NCBI RefSeq assembly: GCF_000815225.1 | Contig: NZ_CP010427.1 | Coordinates: forward strand, 434,001-498,000 | DNA: 64,000 bases | Origin: Allofrancisella guangzhouensis | Lineage (GTDB): Bacteria; Pseudomonadota; Gammaproteobacteria; Francisellales; Francisellaceae | Reading direction: 5' to 3' | Part shown: positions 49,689-59,160 of the stretch, in pieces | Layout: each line of letters starts with the position of its first letter | Numbering within the stretch: position 1 is the first letter of the stretch | Made by a program: the position numbers and the translations under genes | The notes under the pieces: generated by a model | The model's input: only the letters and a program-made list of their open reading frames with translations | Told to the model about the DNA's origin: nothing | Databases searched by the model: none

Positions 49689-51275
49689 TTATTGAGAGCC
49701 ATATTTTTGGCATAAAGTTGAAAATTTATTGTGGTATTGTTGCAGTTCTGCATATTTATCTTGGCGTTTTTGCAATTCAATCAACCTTTCTATTCTACTA
49801 ATTATATTGTTCCACTTTTTGGTCAAATCATTGTGTAAAGATTTGTTAGTATGTATAATTTCTTCAGCTTTAACAAGTTTGTTTTTGATTATATGTAAGT
49901 TATTCTGATGATTTCTATACTCTACGTTATCATTGACATAAACGTTTTGATATTCACGCGATTCAATAGTTTGCCTTTGAATTTCGTTACCTGTGGCGTA
50001 TTTAGATTTTTTCAATTGTGAATATTTATTTCTATAATCTAAAAAACCTTGATCATTGATAGAAATTCCGGAATTCTTTTTTATATATTCATCCAAATCT
50101 TTATCTAAAAGTTCTAGTTTACTTTTTATATCGTTAAAAGATTTTTCAAGATTTTGTATGGATTGCATTTTTCTTGAATATGTATCATAATTTTTATCAA
50201 AATTTAATCGGTTATCACTTATTTTTAATTCCACACTCTTTAATGAAACTTCATCATTTTGTTTTTCTTTCATAATAGTTAGTTGTTCAGACATCAAGTT
50301 GTCAAGAGAAAGAATAATTGAAGATAGTTTGCGAAAATGATATTCAATTGCAGCATCTTTAATTCCCGTAACATTTTGTTTGAAAACTTGCGCCTGTATG
50401 CTATGCTTTTTATTTACGATCAAACTTAGAGCTTCATTGCGAGTGTATCTCAAGTATTTACCATTTATTTTTAAAAAATTCTCCCATATCGGAATAATAT
50501 CTTGTACGAACAGTATTTTACTTTTATCAGTATATGATGATCTTAAGTCCTCTATTCTTTTAAAGGTATCTTTGTATTGTTGAACATCACTAGATCTATA
50601 TTGCTCAATATTAAATATACGCTTTGCATATACACATTGTAACCATTTTATAATTATCTGACTAAAGAACGAGTAATATTCTTTATTATTATTTTCGTTT
50701 ATCTCAAGAACAAGATAAATAAATATATTATTAATTGCTAATAAGATGTTAGGCACAGGAGATACTTGATTGAAATTTACTCTTATTAAGTCATTACTTA
50801 ATCCAGATATTATATCATGTATTGTGTAAATAAAGGTAAAAGCAGCAAATATGGGATCTAAGAGATTGTTTTTCAGACTAGGAGTATTAATAGCATCTTT
50901 TGATATTGCAATTGAAGATGGATGGAATTGAGAAAGATCCGACATGTATATAGCATTTTCTAATTTTTGAGATGAATATATAAAATCGTTTTCCAAACGT
51001 TTTAATTTTCTAATAGCGTTTTCTAGTGCCGTACATGATGATTGTTTATTAGATTTAGGACCGTTACTCCTAACATTAAGTGCCTGGTTAAAACCAATAT
51101 CGAGCTGGTTAATTAATTTTATGCATGATTGGTTCAATTTTAAAAGAGATTTGGTATGATGATATCCAAAATTTTTACTTGAAACTTCTTCATATCTTAA
51201 ATTTATCTGCTCTAATATGACAGGGTTTACCATCTCCAAAGTTTTTCTGTAAGGTTCAAATTCTACCATATCCAT
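49689..51275 (-). CDS. Hypothetical coiled-coil protein
   Basis: This 528-residue protein is not recognised. There is no signal peptide and no clear transmembrane segment, though residues about 130-160 are hydrophobic. The C-terminal half (about residues 320-520) is rich in heptad-like helices (for example NLEKSFNDIKSKLELLDKDL), which predicts long coiled coils. It lies in an accessory island between priA and the cyd genes. Large coiled-coil proteins without homologues are common among effectors of intracellular bacteria, but nothing here proves such a role. Confidence 0.75.
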   Translation of the reverse strand: MDMVEFEPYRKTLEMVNPVILEQINLRYEEVSSKNFGYHHTKSLLKLNQSCIKLINQLDIGFNQALNVRSNGPKSNKQSSCTALENAIRKLKRLENDFIYSSQKLENAIYMSDLSQFHPSSIAISKDAINTPSLKNNLLDPIFAAFTFIYTIHDIISGLSNDLIRVNFNQVSPVPNILLAINNIFIYLVLEINENNNKEYYSFFSQIIIKWLQCVYAKRIFNIEQYRSSDVQQYKDTFKRIEDLRSSYTDKSKILFVQDIIPIWENFLKINGKYLRYTRNEALSLIVNKKHSIQAQVFKQNVTGIKDAAIEYHFRKLSSIILSLDNLMSEQLTIMKEKQNDEVSLKSVELKISDNRLNFDKNYDTYSRKMQSIQNLEKSFNDIKSKLELLDKDLDEYIKKNSGISINDQGFLDYRNKYSQLKKSKYATGNEIQRQTIESREYQNVYVNDNVEYRNHQNNLHIIKNKLVKAEEIIHTNKSLHNDLTKKWNNIISRIERLIELQKRQDKYAELQQYHNKFSTLCQKYGSQ

Positions 51276-51397
51276 TTACCAGCCTTTTAAATTTAATAAG
51301 TATTAGTATTAAATAATAACACAACACATTCAGGATTGTATCAATAAAAGTTAATAAATAATTTTAAAATGGTTTCAAATGTAGTCTATAAGTATTG

Positions 51398-51403
51398 TAT
51401 AAT
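51398..51403 (+). promoter_or_regulatory. Candidate -10 element for the phosphatase gene
   Basis: TATAAT at 51398-51403 lies 34 bases before the ATG at 51438. No strong -35 box is visible; TTTCAA at 51373-51378 is the nearest, with a 19-base spacer. The position supports the start at 51438 rather than an earlier in-frame ATG at 51369. Confidence 0.35.
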
Positions 51404-51437
51404 TATTATATCAGCAAATAATTTATTGGGTAAGACT

Positions 51438-52088
51438 ATGAAAAAATGTTTAATTACTTTGGTCGGAGCTTTAGCAATTCTATCGCCAAATACTTATGCA
51501 AATAGCATCAATAAAGATACAATTCTTTTTGTTTGTGGAGGAAATACTGGTCGTAGCGTTATGGCTGAGTGGTATACAAAACATATATATAGCGATGTGG
51601 ATTCTTTTTCAAGAGGATCAGGAATTGACCCTAATGATGAAGTAACAACAGAACCATACGCTGAAGAGCTTATACTTAAAAATAATGACGCAACGAAAGA
51701 AGAGATTAGTTTACATCGTGCCACGCCAATTGCACTTACTGATATTTATAAGGCAAATATTGTTCTTACAATGGGTGCTAAATACAGCGATAGACTGAAG
51801 AATACTATTGATAGAGAATGTTCTGATTTTAACTTAAATTATTCGGGTAGAAGCTTTAATAAGAATCAGTGGATTGCAATGTGTAATGATAAAGATCAAT
51901 TAAAGGCAAAAATATATACTTTAATTGGATGTGCCACAGGAACAGATGGAGATATACCTGACGCATATGGACAAAATAAAGAATTTTATATTGATGTTAG
52001 AAACCAAATTACTCAAAATATAGATGAAATTATTCCTACTTATATTAAAACTGGTCAATGTCCATATCCAATAATAATTCAAAAATAA
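51438..52088 (+). CDS. Exported low-molecular-weight protein tyrosine phosphatase-like protein
   Basis: From the ATG at 51438 the protein has 216 residues, with signal peptide MKKCLITLVGALAILSPNTY and a likely cleavage after YAN or nearby. The catalytic loop is FVCGGNTGRSVMAEW, with C33 and R39 in the C-x5-R-S arrangement. The general acid is probably D175 in DIPDAYG, where the family usually has DP. LMW phosphatases are normally cytoplasmic, so an exported one is unusual. Extra residues in the region 125-170, with three cysteines, lengthen it compared with the usual about 150. It lies in the accessory island. Confidence 0.85.
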   Translation: MKKCLITLVGALAILSPNTYANSINKDTILFVCGGNTGRSVMAEWYTKHIYSDVDSFSRGSGIDPNDEVTTEPYAEELILKNNDATKEEISLHRATPIALTDIYKANIVLTMGAKYSDRLKNTIDRECSDFNLNYSGRSFNKNQWIAMCNDKDQLKAKIYTLIGCATGTDGDIPDAYGQNKEFYIDVRNQITQNIDEIIPTYIKTGQCPYPIIIQK

Positions 52089-52110
52089 AATAAAAAACTT
52101 ATTTTTATTT
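52088..52110 (+). terminator. AT-rich terminator hairpin after the phosphatase gene
   Basis: AAATAAAAA at 52088-52096 pairs perfectly with TTTTTATTT at 52102-52110 around a 5-base loop. It begins at the last base of the stop codon. The stem is only A-T, so its strength is uncertain. Confidence 0.4.
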
Positions 52111-52413
52111 AATCGCAACATATCATAGAGATTGTCGAAATGGGTTTGTTAAAGTACAGTAAATAACCTCAGCATCTGTTATAAAAATTAATAATTCGGT
52201 TATATTTTATATGAGTTTTTTCTATTTAATTGTGTAAATTCATTATATGAACTTCTTAAGTTATAAATTTTCACGGAGTAAAATAAGGGTAATAATTATG
52301 TGTTTCTAATTTATCAAAATATCGCCTTAACTTGTTAAAATAACCATAGATGAAATAGCATTTTTAATTTGTATTATCTCATGTAATAATTAAAGCTAAA
52401 AAGGAATGATTAT
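52089..52413. other. Intergenic region before the nitrilase-ankyrin gene
   Basis: Apart from the hairpin at its left end, no gene or repeat was found. The DNA is very AT-rich. The promoter of the downstream gene should be near the right end, where AAAAAGGAATG gives the ribosome binding site. Confidence 0.5.
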
Positions 52414-54222
52414 ATGTCAATTAACAATAGCGATATGGTTGTTCATATTATTTATGGTGATCATGTATCTACTAAGAACTTACCTAATTTATCTCCTGAC
52501 GACTATATTCAATCACAAATCGAAACAATAAAAAGTTATGTTAATACTCTGGTGCAGCATAAAGTAGGACAAAGGCATTTAGTAGTTTGCCCTGAATATT
52601 TTTTAACTTATAAAGACAGTGATCATTCTGGCTCCACAAAGGAGGAGTACAAGAAATATCTTATAGGATTTTCAAATATTCCACCATATGTTATTCTAGT
52701 CCCTGGTACATGCGTTCGTAAAAAACCAGTCAATAGCGCCTACGATGATCTTCTAGACCTCCACACTAGTTTGGTCCAAAAAAAGGATAAAGATAAGGAT
52801 GAAACTATTTCACAACAAATACAAGATGTTGAGAAACAACTTTATAATCATAAGCCACGTTTAGTAAATAAGTATCCGCAGTTAAATTCACTAGCTAACT
52901 ACCGTTATCAGGTTTACAAAAACGCCTTTGATGATAAAAGATCTAGTTTACAAAATACTTATGTGGTTAATAGGGTAAGTAATTCAGATACTACAAATTT
53001 TATAAAAAATGAATATAGTAAATTTGATGTTAATAATATTAAGAAAATGAATTTCGTATTTAATACCTTGAATGTCATTTATAATAAAAAAAATATATAT
53101 AAGTATAATAAACGAAGTTTCTGGAACGAGAAAAAATCGCAAGTTGATTCAATTTATATGCCTTTTAATTTGAATTATGGTAATACCTTGATGATTGATA
53201 ATAAAATGAATTTTTCTTTTGAAATCTGTTTCGACCATAATAAAAAAATTCGTTTTAATGATATAAAAAATAATAAAGCAAAACCTTCAGATTACCATAT
53301 AATTTTATCTGACGCTGTCAGTAATCATTTAGATACTTACCTAGCTCCATATCTTGTTCACAGTAGTACAGATAGTCGTAATTCAGGACTTTTCGTTTGG
53401 AATAAAAGCTCTTATGTTAAACATCATCCTTGTTCATATGCATCAATTTCAAATAGCATAACTAATGCGAAATATAAAGTTAAAATTCATTATTCTTACT
53501 CTTATACAGACAAACAAAATCTAAATAATAATATTAATTTGTTATTTTCGGCTTTAAATAATAATGATGTAAAAACCATAGCTGATTATATTAAGCGAGT
53601 CTTATCTGTAAATCTTAGTCATTTGGAAAAAGAGAAAATTTTAATGGCAAAAGGTAGTGATGGCACCCCAGGGTTACTTATGGCTCTGAATAATGGCCAT
53701 GCTGCAGCTATTGAAGCGTATATTGATGGTATTAAAAATATACCTATGATCAATAAAGACTTACTTTTAGCTGCAAAGCGCAATGATGGTAAATCTGGGT
53801 TATTTATGGCTTTAGAAAATGGCCATGTTGAAGCAGTTAAAGCGTATATTGAGGGTATTCAAAATGCAACAAAAGTTAATAAAGAAGTACTTTTAGCCGC
53901 AAAAGATAGTAATAACACACCTTGGTTAAGTCGTACATTACAAAATGCTACCTATATGGAAGAGGTTGTAGCACAATATTTACAAATTGAGGATACAGAT
54001 CAAAAGATTGCGCACAGTATAATGTCAAGTATAAAAGGGTCGAGAAAAAACTTAAAAAATAAGTTATTAGAATGGTCGAGGAATTATAATCCAAATCAGA
54101 TTAAATTGAAAAAGAATTACAAATTACTTATTAGTCTGCTTTCTCAGCATAGAGCAACAATTTTAAAAGTCGGGATTTCCGATTCGGTGAAAGAGCTTGA
54201 TCGCATTAGTCATTGGCAGTGA
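52414..54222 (+). CDS. Nitrilase-like (C-N hydrolase) domain fused to ankyrin-like repeats
   Basis: This 602-residue protein appears to be a fusion. The N-terminal about 350 residues show a carbon-nitrogen hydrolase pattern: E61 in VVCPEYFL, K233 with E239 in YNKRSFWNEKK, and C272 in FSFEICFDHN. This is the Glu-Lys-Cys triad order of the nitrilase superfamily, although the region contains long insertions. Residues about 400-510 carry repeats such as GLFMALENGHVEAVKAYIEG and LLLAAKRNDGKSG, which resemble the ankyrin-like repeats of Legionella-type effectors. There is no signal peptide. A host-modifying role is inference. Confidence 0.85.
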   Translation: MSINNSDMVVHIIYGDHVSTKNLPNLSPDDYIQSQIETIKSYVNTLVQHKVGQRHLVVCPEYFLTYKDSDHSGSTKEEYKKYLIGFSNIPPYVILVPGTCVRKKPVNSAYDDLLDLHTSLVQKKDKDKDETISQQIQDVEKQLYNHKPRLVNKYPQLNSLANYRYQVYKNAFDDKRSSLQNTYVVNRVSNSDTTNFIKNEYSKFDVNNIKKMNFVFNTLNVIYNKKNIYKYNKRSFWNEKKSQVDSIYMPFNLNYGNTLMIDNKMNFSFEICFDHNKKIRFNDIKNNKAKPSDYHIILSDAVSNHLDTYLAPYLVHSSTDSRNSGLFVWNKSSYVKHHPCSYASISNSITNAKYKVKIHYSYSYTDKQNLNNNINLLFSALNNNDVKTIADYIKRVLSVNLSHLEKEKILMAKGSDGTPGLLMALNNGHAAAIEAYIDGIKNIPMINKDLLLAAKRNDGKSGLFMALENGHVEAVKAYIEGIQNATKVNKEVLLAAKDSNNTPWLSRTLQNATYMEEVVAQYLQIEDTDQKIAHSIMSSIKGSRKNLKNKLLEWSRNYNPNQIKLKKNYKLLISLLSQHRATILKVGISDSVKELDRISHWQ

Positions 54223-54751
54223 TAAACAATTCAATCAGTCAGCAATTACTACTACTGTAATATTGGTAAAATAAAAGCCCATAAAAACTATAAATAAATA
54301 TCTACTGAATCTGTTCTATTAAAATTTAGGTTTTAAATAATTTTTTACCTAAAGTTATACTAAGACTTGATCTTAGTATCCAAAAAAACATAGCTACAAT
54401 AAATGTAATGGCCAAATAAACCTGTATGGGTAAAGCCTGTGAAATATAAAAAATCTAACCTAAGCTTTAAACTATTAGCCAGATTTCTATCATTTAGACT
54501 ATACGATTGACCTAGTAATAATAGTAGTAGAAATTAAACTATTTACTCAACAGTCTTAATAAGTTTACTAAAAATTATGCCGTATAGTGTAAGTTTTGAT
54601 AATTAGAAAATGCCTAGTTTATGGCCAACTCACTCTAAAACTAACATGTCAAAAACCATCTATATCCTATCAAATTCACCTTCTATGAAAAAGCATCCTT
54701 AATTTGTACCATCAATCTGATGAGATAACATCACAATGGAGGACGTATTGT
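54223..54751. other. Long intergenic region with two adjacent hairpins
   Basis: No gene was found in these 529 bases. TTTAGGT at 54325-54331 pairs with ACCTAAA at 54347-54353. Immediately after, ATACTAAGA at 54357-54365 pairs with TCTTAGTAT at 54371-54379. The pair may be a terminator for the upstream gene or part of a small RNA. The right end holds the ribosome binding site GGAGG before the start at 54752. Confidence 0.5.
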
Positions 54752-56074
54752 ATGGTGGAAACAAGAAGTAATGCGAATAATAAAAATAAAACTTCTTTTC
54801 ATAAGAAAACACTTAATAAATATTTTCCTTCTAATAAGATGACAACAGGAATTAAAAATTCCCAGTTTGCTACTAGACCCCATCAACAAACATTAAATTT
54901 ACATAAGCAATATTCTACAGATAGTATTGTAGAAGAACATGATGGTATAAATATAACAAGTCGTCCCATGACAGCATGGAATCGCCAACACTTGGGCAAC
55001 CCTTTTGACCAGTCTCTTATAAGCAACAGTCCTCAATCTAGAGATTGTGAAGTTTCAATAGGGGTAATAAGTACTGAAGCAGTTCCAAACTTCGCTAATA
55101 GCAGTTGGGGCAAATTTGAAAAAAAAGATTCTAGAGTATTAGATATTAACAATAAGAGATTAGAAACTCCTCGGGGTAATATGCCATTTAATAGTAGCCT
55201 TACGAAACCCGTGTTAATTCAACAAAAAAATTTAGCTGGTATTGAAAGCCTATTGAATACTGTTTTTCACAGTCACAATACCCCAGAAAATATTGTTTTC
55301 ATTGAGACTAGTCCAGATCTGTTTCCTGATAGAATCAAGATTAAGCCTAATATGAATGAATATACTTTCAGAAAATTTGCTACCATTAAAAATAGTGATA
55401 GCAGACAAAGCATGACCTCTTATGAACGTATAGATTGTGAAGGATGGACAAAACATAACGTTATAGAAACGAAGGTTGATAATATTAAGACTAGTTTTAT
55501 AGCTATAGAATCCAGGTTCATAGACACGCTATTTCCAAACAAAATATATGTGTTTATAGAATTGATCGCTCATATTCCAAATAAATTAAAGGATAATCCT
55601 AACAAAGTTTTTTATCATATTAAGAATGATATATGTCAAAAGATTAAGAGTAACCAGTCTTGCAAAGGTATTCTCTATCCTAATTTCTGGAATCCTGATC
55701 CACTCAATTTCCCAGTTTATTGTGATGAGGAAAGGATTATAGTCAGAGTATCCGGTGATACTAACTTTAAGAAAGAATACCAAACTTTTGGTGCGGGAAC
55801 CTTTAGAGGGTATGGTATTACGAATGCTTCTCCTTATTTTAATACTTTTAAGGGGTCTGGAGCTGATGATAATGTTTTCATGCAAGCGATGAAGCTCACG
55901 CATAGTGATCATTACGTTCCACGTCAGGCAAATTTACTCCAGCCTGTCACAGCAAGACAAGGAGTATTAAATGGAGGTAAATTAGGCATAGACCACCCTA
56001 GTTTTAATGTAACAGCCACTGTTCATGGTCTTAAGAGAATAAGGCAGGTGGGAAGTGTTTGGGAAATAGTTTAA
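54752..56074 (+). CDS. Hypothetical protein
   Basis: This 440-residue protein is not recognised. The ATG at 54752 is chosen because GGAGG lies nine bases upstream; the frame is open 16 codons earlier without a good signal. The first 100 residues are polar and probably disordered (rich in Asn, Lys, Ser, Gln). The rest looks globular, with strand-like segments such as NKIYVFIELIAHIP and ERIIVRVSGDTNF. There is no signal peptide or membrane segment. It lies at the right end of the accessory island, next to the cyd genes. Confidence 0.75.
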   Translation: MVETRSNANNKNKTSFHKKTLNKYFPSNKMTTGIKNSQFATRPHQQTLNLHKQYSTDSIVEEHDGINITSRPMTAWNRQHLGNPFDQSLISNSPQSRDCEVSIGVISTEAVPNFANSSWGKFEKKDSRVLDINNKRLETPRGNMPFNSSLTKPVLIQQKNLAGIESLLNTVFHSHNTPENIVFIETSPDLFPDRIKIKPNMNEYTFRKFATIKNSDSRQSMTSYERIDCEGWTKHNVIETKVDNIKTSFIAIESRFIDTLFPNKIYVFIELIAHIPNKLKDNPNKVFYHIKNDICQKIKSNQSCKGILYPNFWNPDPLNFPVYCDEERIIVRVSGDTNFKKEYQTFGAGTFRGYGITNASPYFNTFKGSGADDNVFMQAMKLTHSDHYVPRQANLLQPVTARQGVLNGGKLGIDHPSFNVTATVHGLKRIRQVGSVWEIV

Positions 56075-56091
56075 AAGTTAAGAATATTTTC

Positions 56092-56181
56092 CTATTTTTC
56101 TTTTTTATCTATCTTGCTAGCAACGTAGCAGCCAGCACTAGTTGCTAAAAATGCCGATATTATCCATGCTAAATAATACAT
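56092..56181 (-). CDS. cydX: Cytochrome bd oxidase small subunit CydX
   Basis: This 29-residue protein starts MYYLAWIISAFLATSAG and ends in a charged tail (KIDKKEK). The YYLAW start and single hydrophobic helix match CydX/YbgT proteins, which stabilise the haem site of cytochrome bd. The ATG at 56181 follows AAAGGAG at good distance and lies 16 bases after the cydB stop. It is easily missed because of its size. Confidence 0.87.
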   Translation of the reverse strand: MYYLAWIISAFLATSAGCYVASKIDKKEK

Positions 56182-56197
56182 ATATTTTCTCCTTTGG

Positions 56198-57391
56198 TTA
56201 GTACATTTCTAATGAATTAGCTTTAATCTCTTCGGCAGATGTTCTACGACCATTAGCCCACATTTTCTTATATACAAAAAACGTATAACTAAATATGATA
56301 GGCAAAATTATAATAGCAGCACATAGTATCCCTATTAAAGAAGTTTGACTACTACTAGCATTCCAGATTGTTAAACTGTATTGATATTCACCAGCATTAG
56401 AGACCATAATAAATGGAAATAGTGTAAATCCAACAGTTAACACAGCACCTAATATGGAAGCAGTACTTGCTAAAAATGCAAACCCATCTTTATCTTTTTT
56501 ATTAAATTTTATTACAAATATGGCACCAATTATAGCTAGTATCGGAGCAAACCACATCCAAATATGCGCATGGTTAAAATTATAATACCAAGAATAATTA
56601 TTAGTAACAGCACCAGATGTGAAAGGGTGATGCAAAGCGTCAGACATATTTACCAGGTTTGTACTTGGAGTATATTGATAACCAGGGATAAAATTAATCC
56701 AGATACCTGCTACTATAAATAGTAGTATATAAGTCATAGCTGATACATTAGTTACCTTTCTAAATCTATCTCTTAATATACCTGCTGTCCTTAATTTTGC
56801 ATAAGCAGCACCATGCATAAGAGCCATAATTAAAGCAAATACGCCAAATAATAAAGCAAAAGGTGATAGTAAATGAATCAACGTAATCCACATGGATTGG
56901 TATTGTCCATTTACTATTGCACCATAAGTTAATCTTGCTGTGTCATCATAAGCTATAGGAAAGCCTAAATATAAATTACCAACAGCAATACCCATTACAA
57001 CTATTGGGATTATGCCACCTAAAACTAGCATCCAATCCCAGAAGTTTCTCCATTTTGGGTTATCAACTTTTTTTCTGTATTCAAAAGCTGGTGGTCTTAA
57101 GAATAATCCCCATAATACTACTAAAATAGCAATATATAGACCAGAGAAGCTAGTAGCATATACTTGAGGCCATATTGCAAAAATTGCCCCACCTGCTGTG
57201 ATAAACCAAACTTGGCTTCCATCCCAAGTAGGACCAACAATGTTTATGATAGCTCTTTTTTCATAGTCACCTTTACCTACAAATTTAGCTAGAATCCCTA
57301 CGCCAAAATCAAAACCAACCGTAGCAGCTACTAAAAATATCAAAGCCCCTACAACTAGCCAAGAGATAACTTGTAAAATATCTAATAACAT
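56198..57391 (-). CDS. cydB: Cytochrome bd ubiquinol oxidase subunit II
   Basis: This 397-residue membrane subunit has eight to nine helices and supports haem binding by CydA. The N-terminus VGALIFLVAATVGFDFGVGI, the segment IINIVGPTWDGSQVWFITAG and the later WITLIHLLSPFALLFG match the family. AGGAG lies before the ATG, and cydA ends 14 bases upstream. The usual cydABX order holds. Confidence 0.96.
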   Translation of the reverse strand: MLLDILQVISWLVVGALIFLVAATVGFDFGVGILAKFVGKGDYEKRAIINIVGPTWDGSQVWFITAGGAIFAIWPQVYATSFSGLYIAILVVLWGLFLRPPAFEYRKKVDNPKWRNFWDWMLVLGGIIPIVVMGIAVGNLYLGFPIAYDDTARLTYGAIVNGQYQSMWITLIHLLSPFALLFGVFALIMALMHGAAYAKLRTAGILRDRFRKVTNVSAMTYILLFIVAGIWINFIPGYQYTPSTNLVNMSDALHHPFTSGAVTNNYSWYYNFNHAHIWMWFAPILAIIGAIFVIKFNKKDKDGFAFLASTASILGAVLTVGFTLFPFIMVSNAGEYQYSLTIWNASSSQTSLIGILCAAIIILPIIFSYTFFVYKKMWANGRRTSAEEIKANSLEMY

Positions 57392-57405
57392 TTATTTACC
57401 TCTCC

Positions 57406-59160
57406 TTATTTATCTTGTTTGTTTTGTTCAAAATGGTATTTACCAGTTCCTAGTGAACTAGGGCCAAGCTTAGCATATTTGAACATTAAAAATAGTAGTA
57501 CAGCAAACAAAGCAGTATCTATCAGCAAGAAGATTGCCATAGATGTTGCTACATCTATAGAAGTTAAAGCAGACGAGCTAATGCTGGTTGGTAGTTCATT
57601 ATATACTGTCCAAGGTTGACGTCCGTGTTCTGTTACATACCATCCTGCTAAACATGCGATAAATGGTAGAGGTATTGACCATGTCATAACTCTTAAGGTA
57701 AACCTAGTAAAAGCGTTGCTAGTTAGAACATTTCTAATTAGTAAAATTAAACCAACTATTATTAGTCCAAACATAAAGAACCCTATAAACACCATCACTC
57801 TGAAGCTCCAGAAAACACTAGCAACGTCAGGAACCATATTTGTAGCCACTGATCTAACTATCTCTGGGTTATTAGCAGCTTTGGTAATAGTTGTAGAATC
57901 AGCTACACCATATTTTTCTGTAGCTACTTGTGTTAACATTTTACCAAAACCTATGTATCTTTGATATTCGGGGTTATTGTAATATTTATAGTTGCTGTTT
58001 GGTTTATCGTCGCTGTGACCAGATTCTCTCCATTTTAGAAGATCTGCATAAGCTAAACCACCTTGTTTTATCATCACTAAAGCAGAAGGAACTTTTTCAT
58101 AGATACTAGGATTAGCAGCAGCTTGATCTGGTGAAACGCCAGCAGTCGTGCCCGTTTTGATATTCCTGTAATAAGCAAAGTTTGGATCTCTAGTGCCATC
58201 AGCTGCCATTTTCCCGTATAGTATCGCTTTAACGCCAGGTATTTGTACATCTGTAGAATGTGTTGCTATCAATCCCAATACAGCTGGAATTTCGACAGCG
58301 TAATTGTTTTTTTGTTCTTTTTGACTTGGTAAAGCTACAGCATTAAACGCAGCAGGAGCTTTTGAGGTTTCCCATTCTGCTTCGATAGCAGCCATTTTTA
58401 AAGGTTGTACTTTAAAAACATCAACACCGTTTGCATCACCAAAAAGTATCGCAACTATACATGTCACTAAGCCAAAGCCAAGTCCTATACCTAGAGACCT
58501 TTTAGCAAAAGCTAAATCGCGACCTCTAATTATATAGTATGCACTAATTCCTACAACAAACATTGCTGCAGTAGTATAACCAGCGGTCATTACATGACCG
58601 AAGTTAGTTTGAGCAGTATGGTTTAAAAATACATCTAATAAACTAACTGTTTCCATTCTCATAGTTGACGCTACAAACTCAGAACCAACAGGGTGTTGCA
58701 TGTACCCATTTGCTACTAAAATTAGAAGAGCTGAGAAGCTAGATCCTATAGCCATACAAAAAGTAGATAATAAATGCTGTTTCTTTGATAGCTTATCCCA
58801 GCCAAAGAAAAACAACCCAGCAAAAGTCGACTCAAGCATAAATGCAGCAAGCCCTTCTATAGCCAGAGGTGTACCAAAGATATCACCTACAGATTGTGAA
58901 TAGTAAGACCAGTTAGTACCAAACTCAAACTCCATAGTAAGTCCAGTAATAATTCCTAAGGCAAAGTTTATTCCGAGTAGTTTACCCCAAAACTTTACCA
59001 TGTCTTTGTAAACTTCCTTCCCTGTTCTTATATACATAAGTTCCATCGTGAATATAATCCACGTCAAACCTAACGTTAAAGGTACAAATAAGAAGTGAAA
59101 GGATGCCGTTAGACCAAACTGCCACCTTGCAAGATCTACAGACATAAGCGTTGGTAACAT
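57406..59160 (-). CDS. cydA: Cytochrome bd ubiquinol oxidase subunit I
   Basis: This 584-residue subunit oxidises quinol and reduces oxygen to water with high affinity, helping growth at low oxygen. The N-terminus contains ARWQFGLTASFHFLF, with H22 as the axial haem ligand. EHGRQPWTVY is the conserved segment near residue 500. It is longer than the Escherichia coli protein by about 60 residues, mainly in the quinol-binding loop around residues 250-420. The ATG follows AAGGAG. No FNR-type operator was recognised upstream. Confidence 0.97.
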   Translation of the reverse strand: MLPTLMSVDLARWQFGLTASFHFLFVPLTLGLTWIIFTMELMYIRTGKEVYKDMVKFWGKLLGINFALGIITGLTMEFEFGTNWSYYSQSVGDIFGTPLAIEGLAAFMLESTFAGLFFFGWDKLSKKQHLLSTFCMAIGSSFSALLILVANGYMQHPVGSEFVASTMRMETVSLLDVFLNHTAQTNFGHVMTAGYTTAAMFVVGISAYYIIRGRDLAFAKRSLGIGLGFGLVTCIVAILFGDANGVDVFKVQPLKMAAIEAEWETSKAPAAFNAVALPSQKEQKNNYAVEIPAVLGLIATHSTDVQIPGVKAILYGKMAADGTRDPNFAYYRNIKTGTTAGVSPDQAAANPSIYEKVPSALVMIKQGGLAYADLLKWRESGHSDDKPNSNYKYYNNPEYQRYIGFGKMLTQVATEKYGVADSTTITKAANNPEIVRSVATNMVPDVASVFWSFRVMVFIGFFMFGLIIVGLILLIRNVLTSNAFTRFTLRVMTWSIPLPFIACLAGWYVTEHGRQPWTVYNELPTSISSSALTSIDVATSMAIFLLIDTALFAVLLFLMFKYAKLGPSSLGTGKYHFEQNKQDK

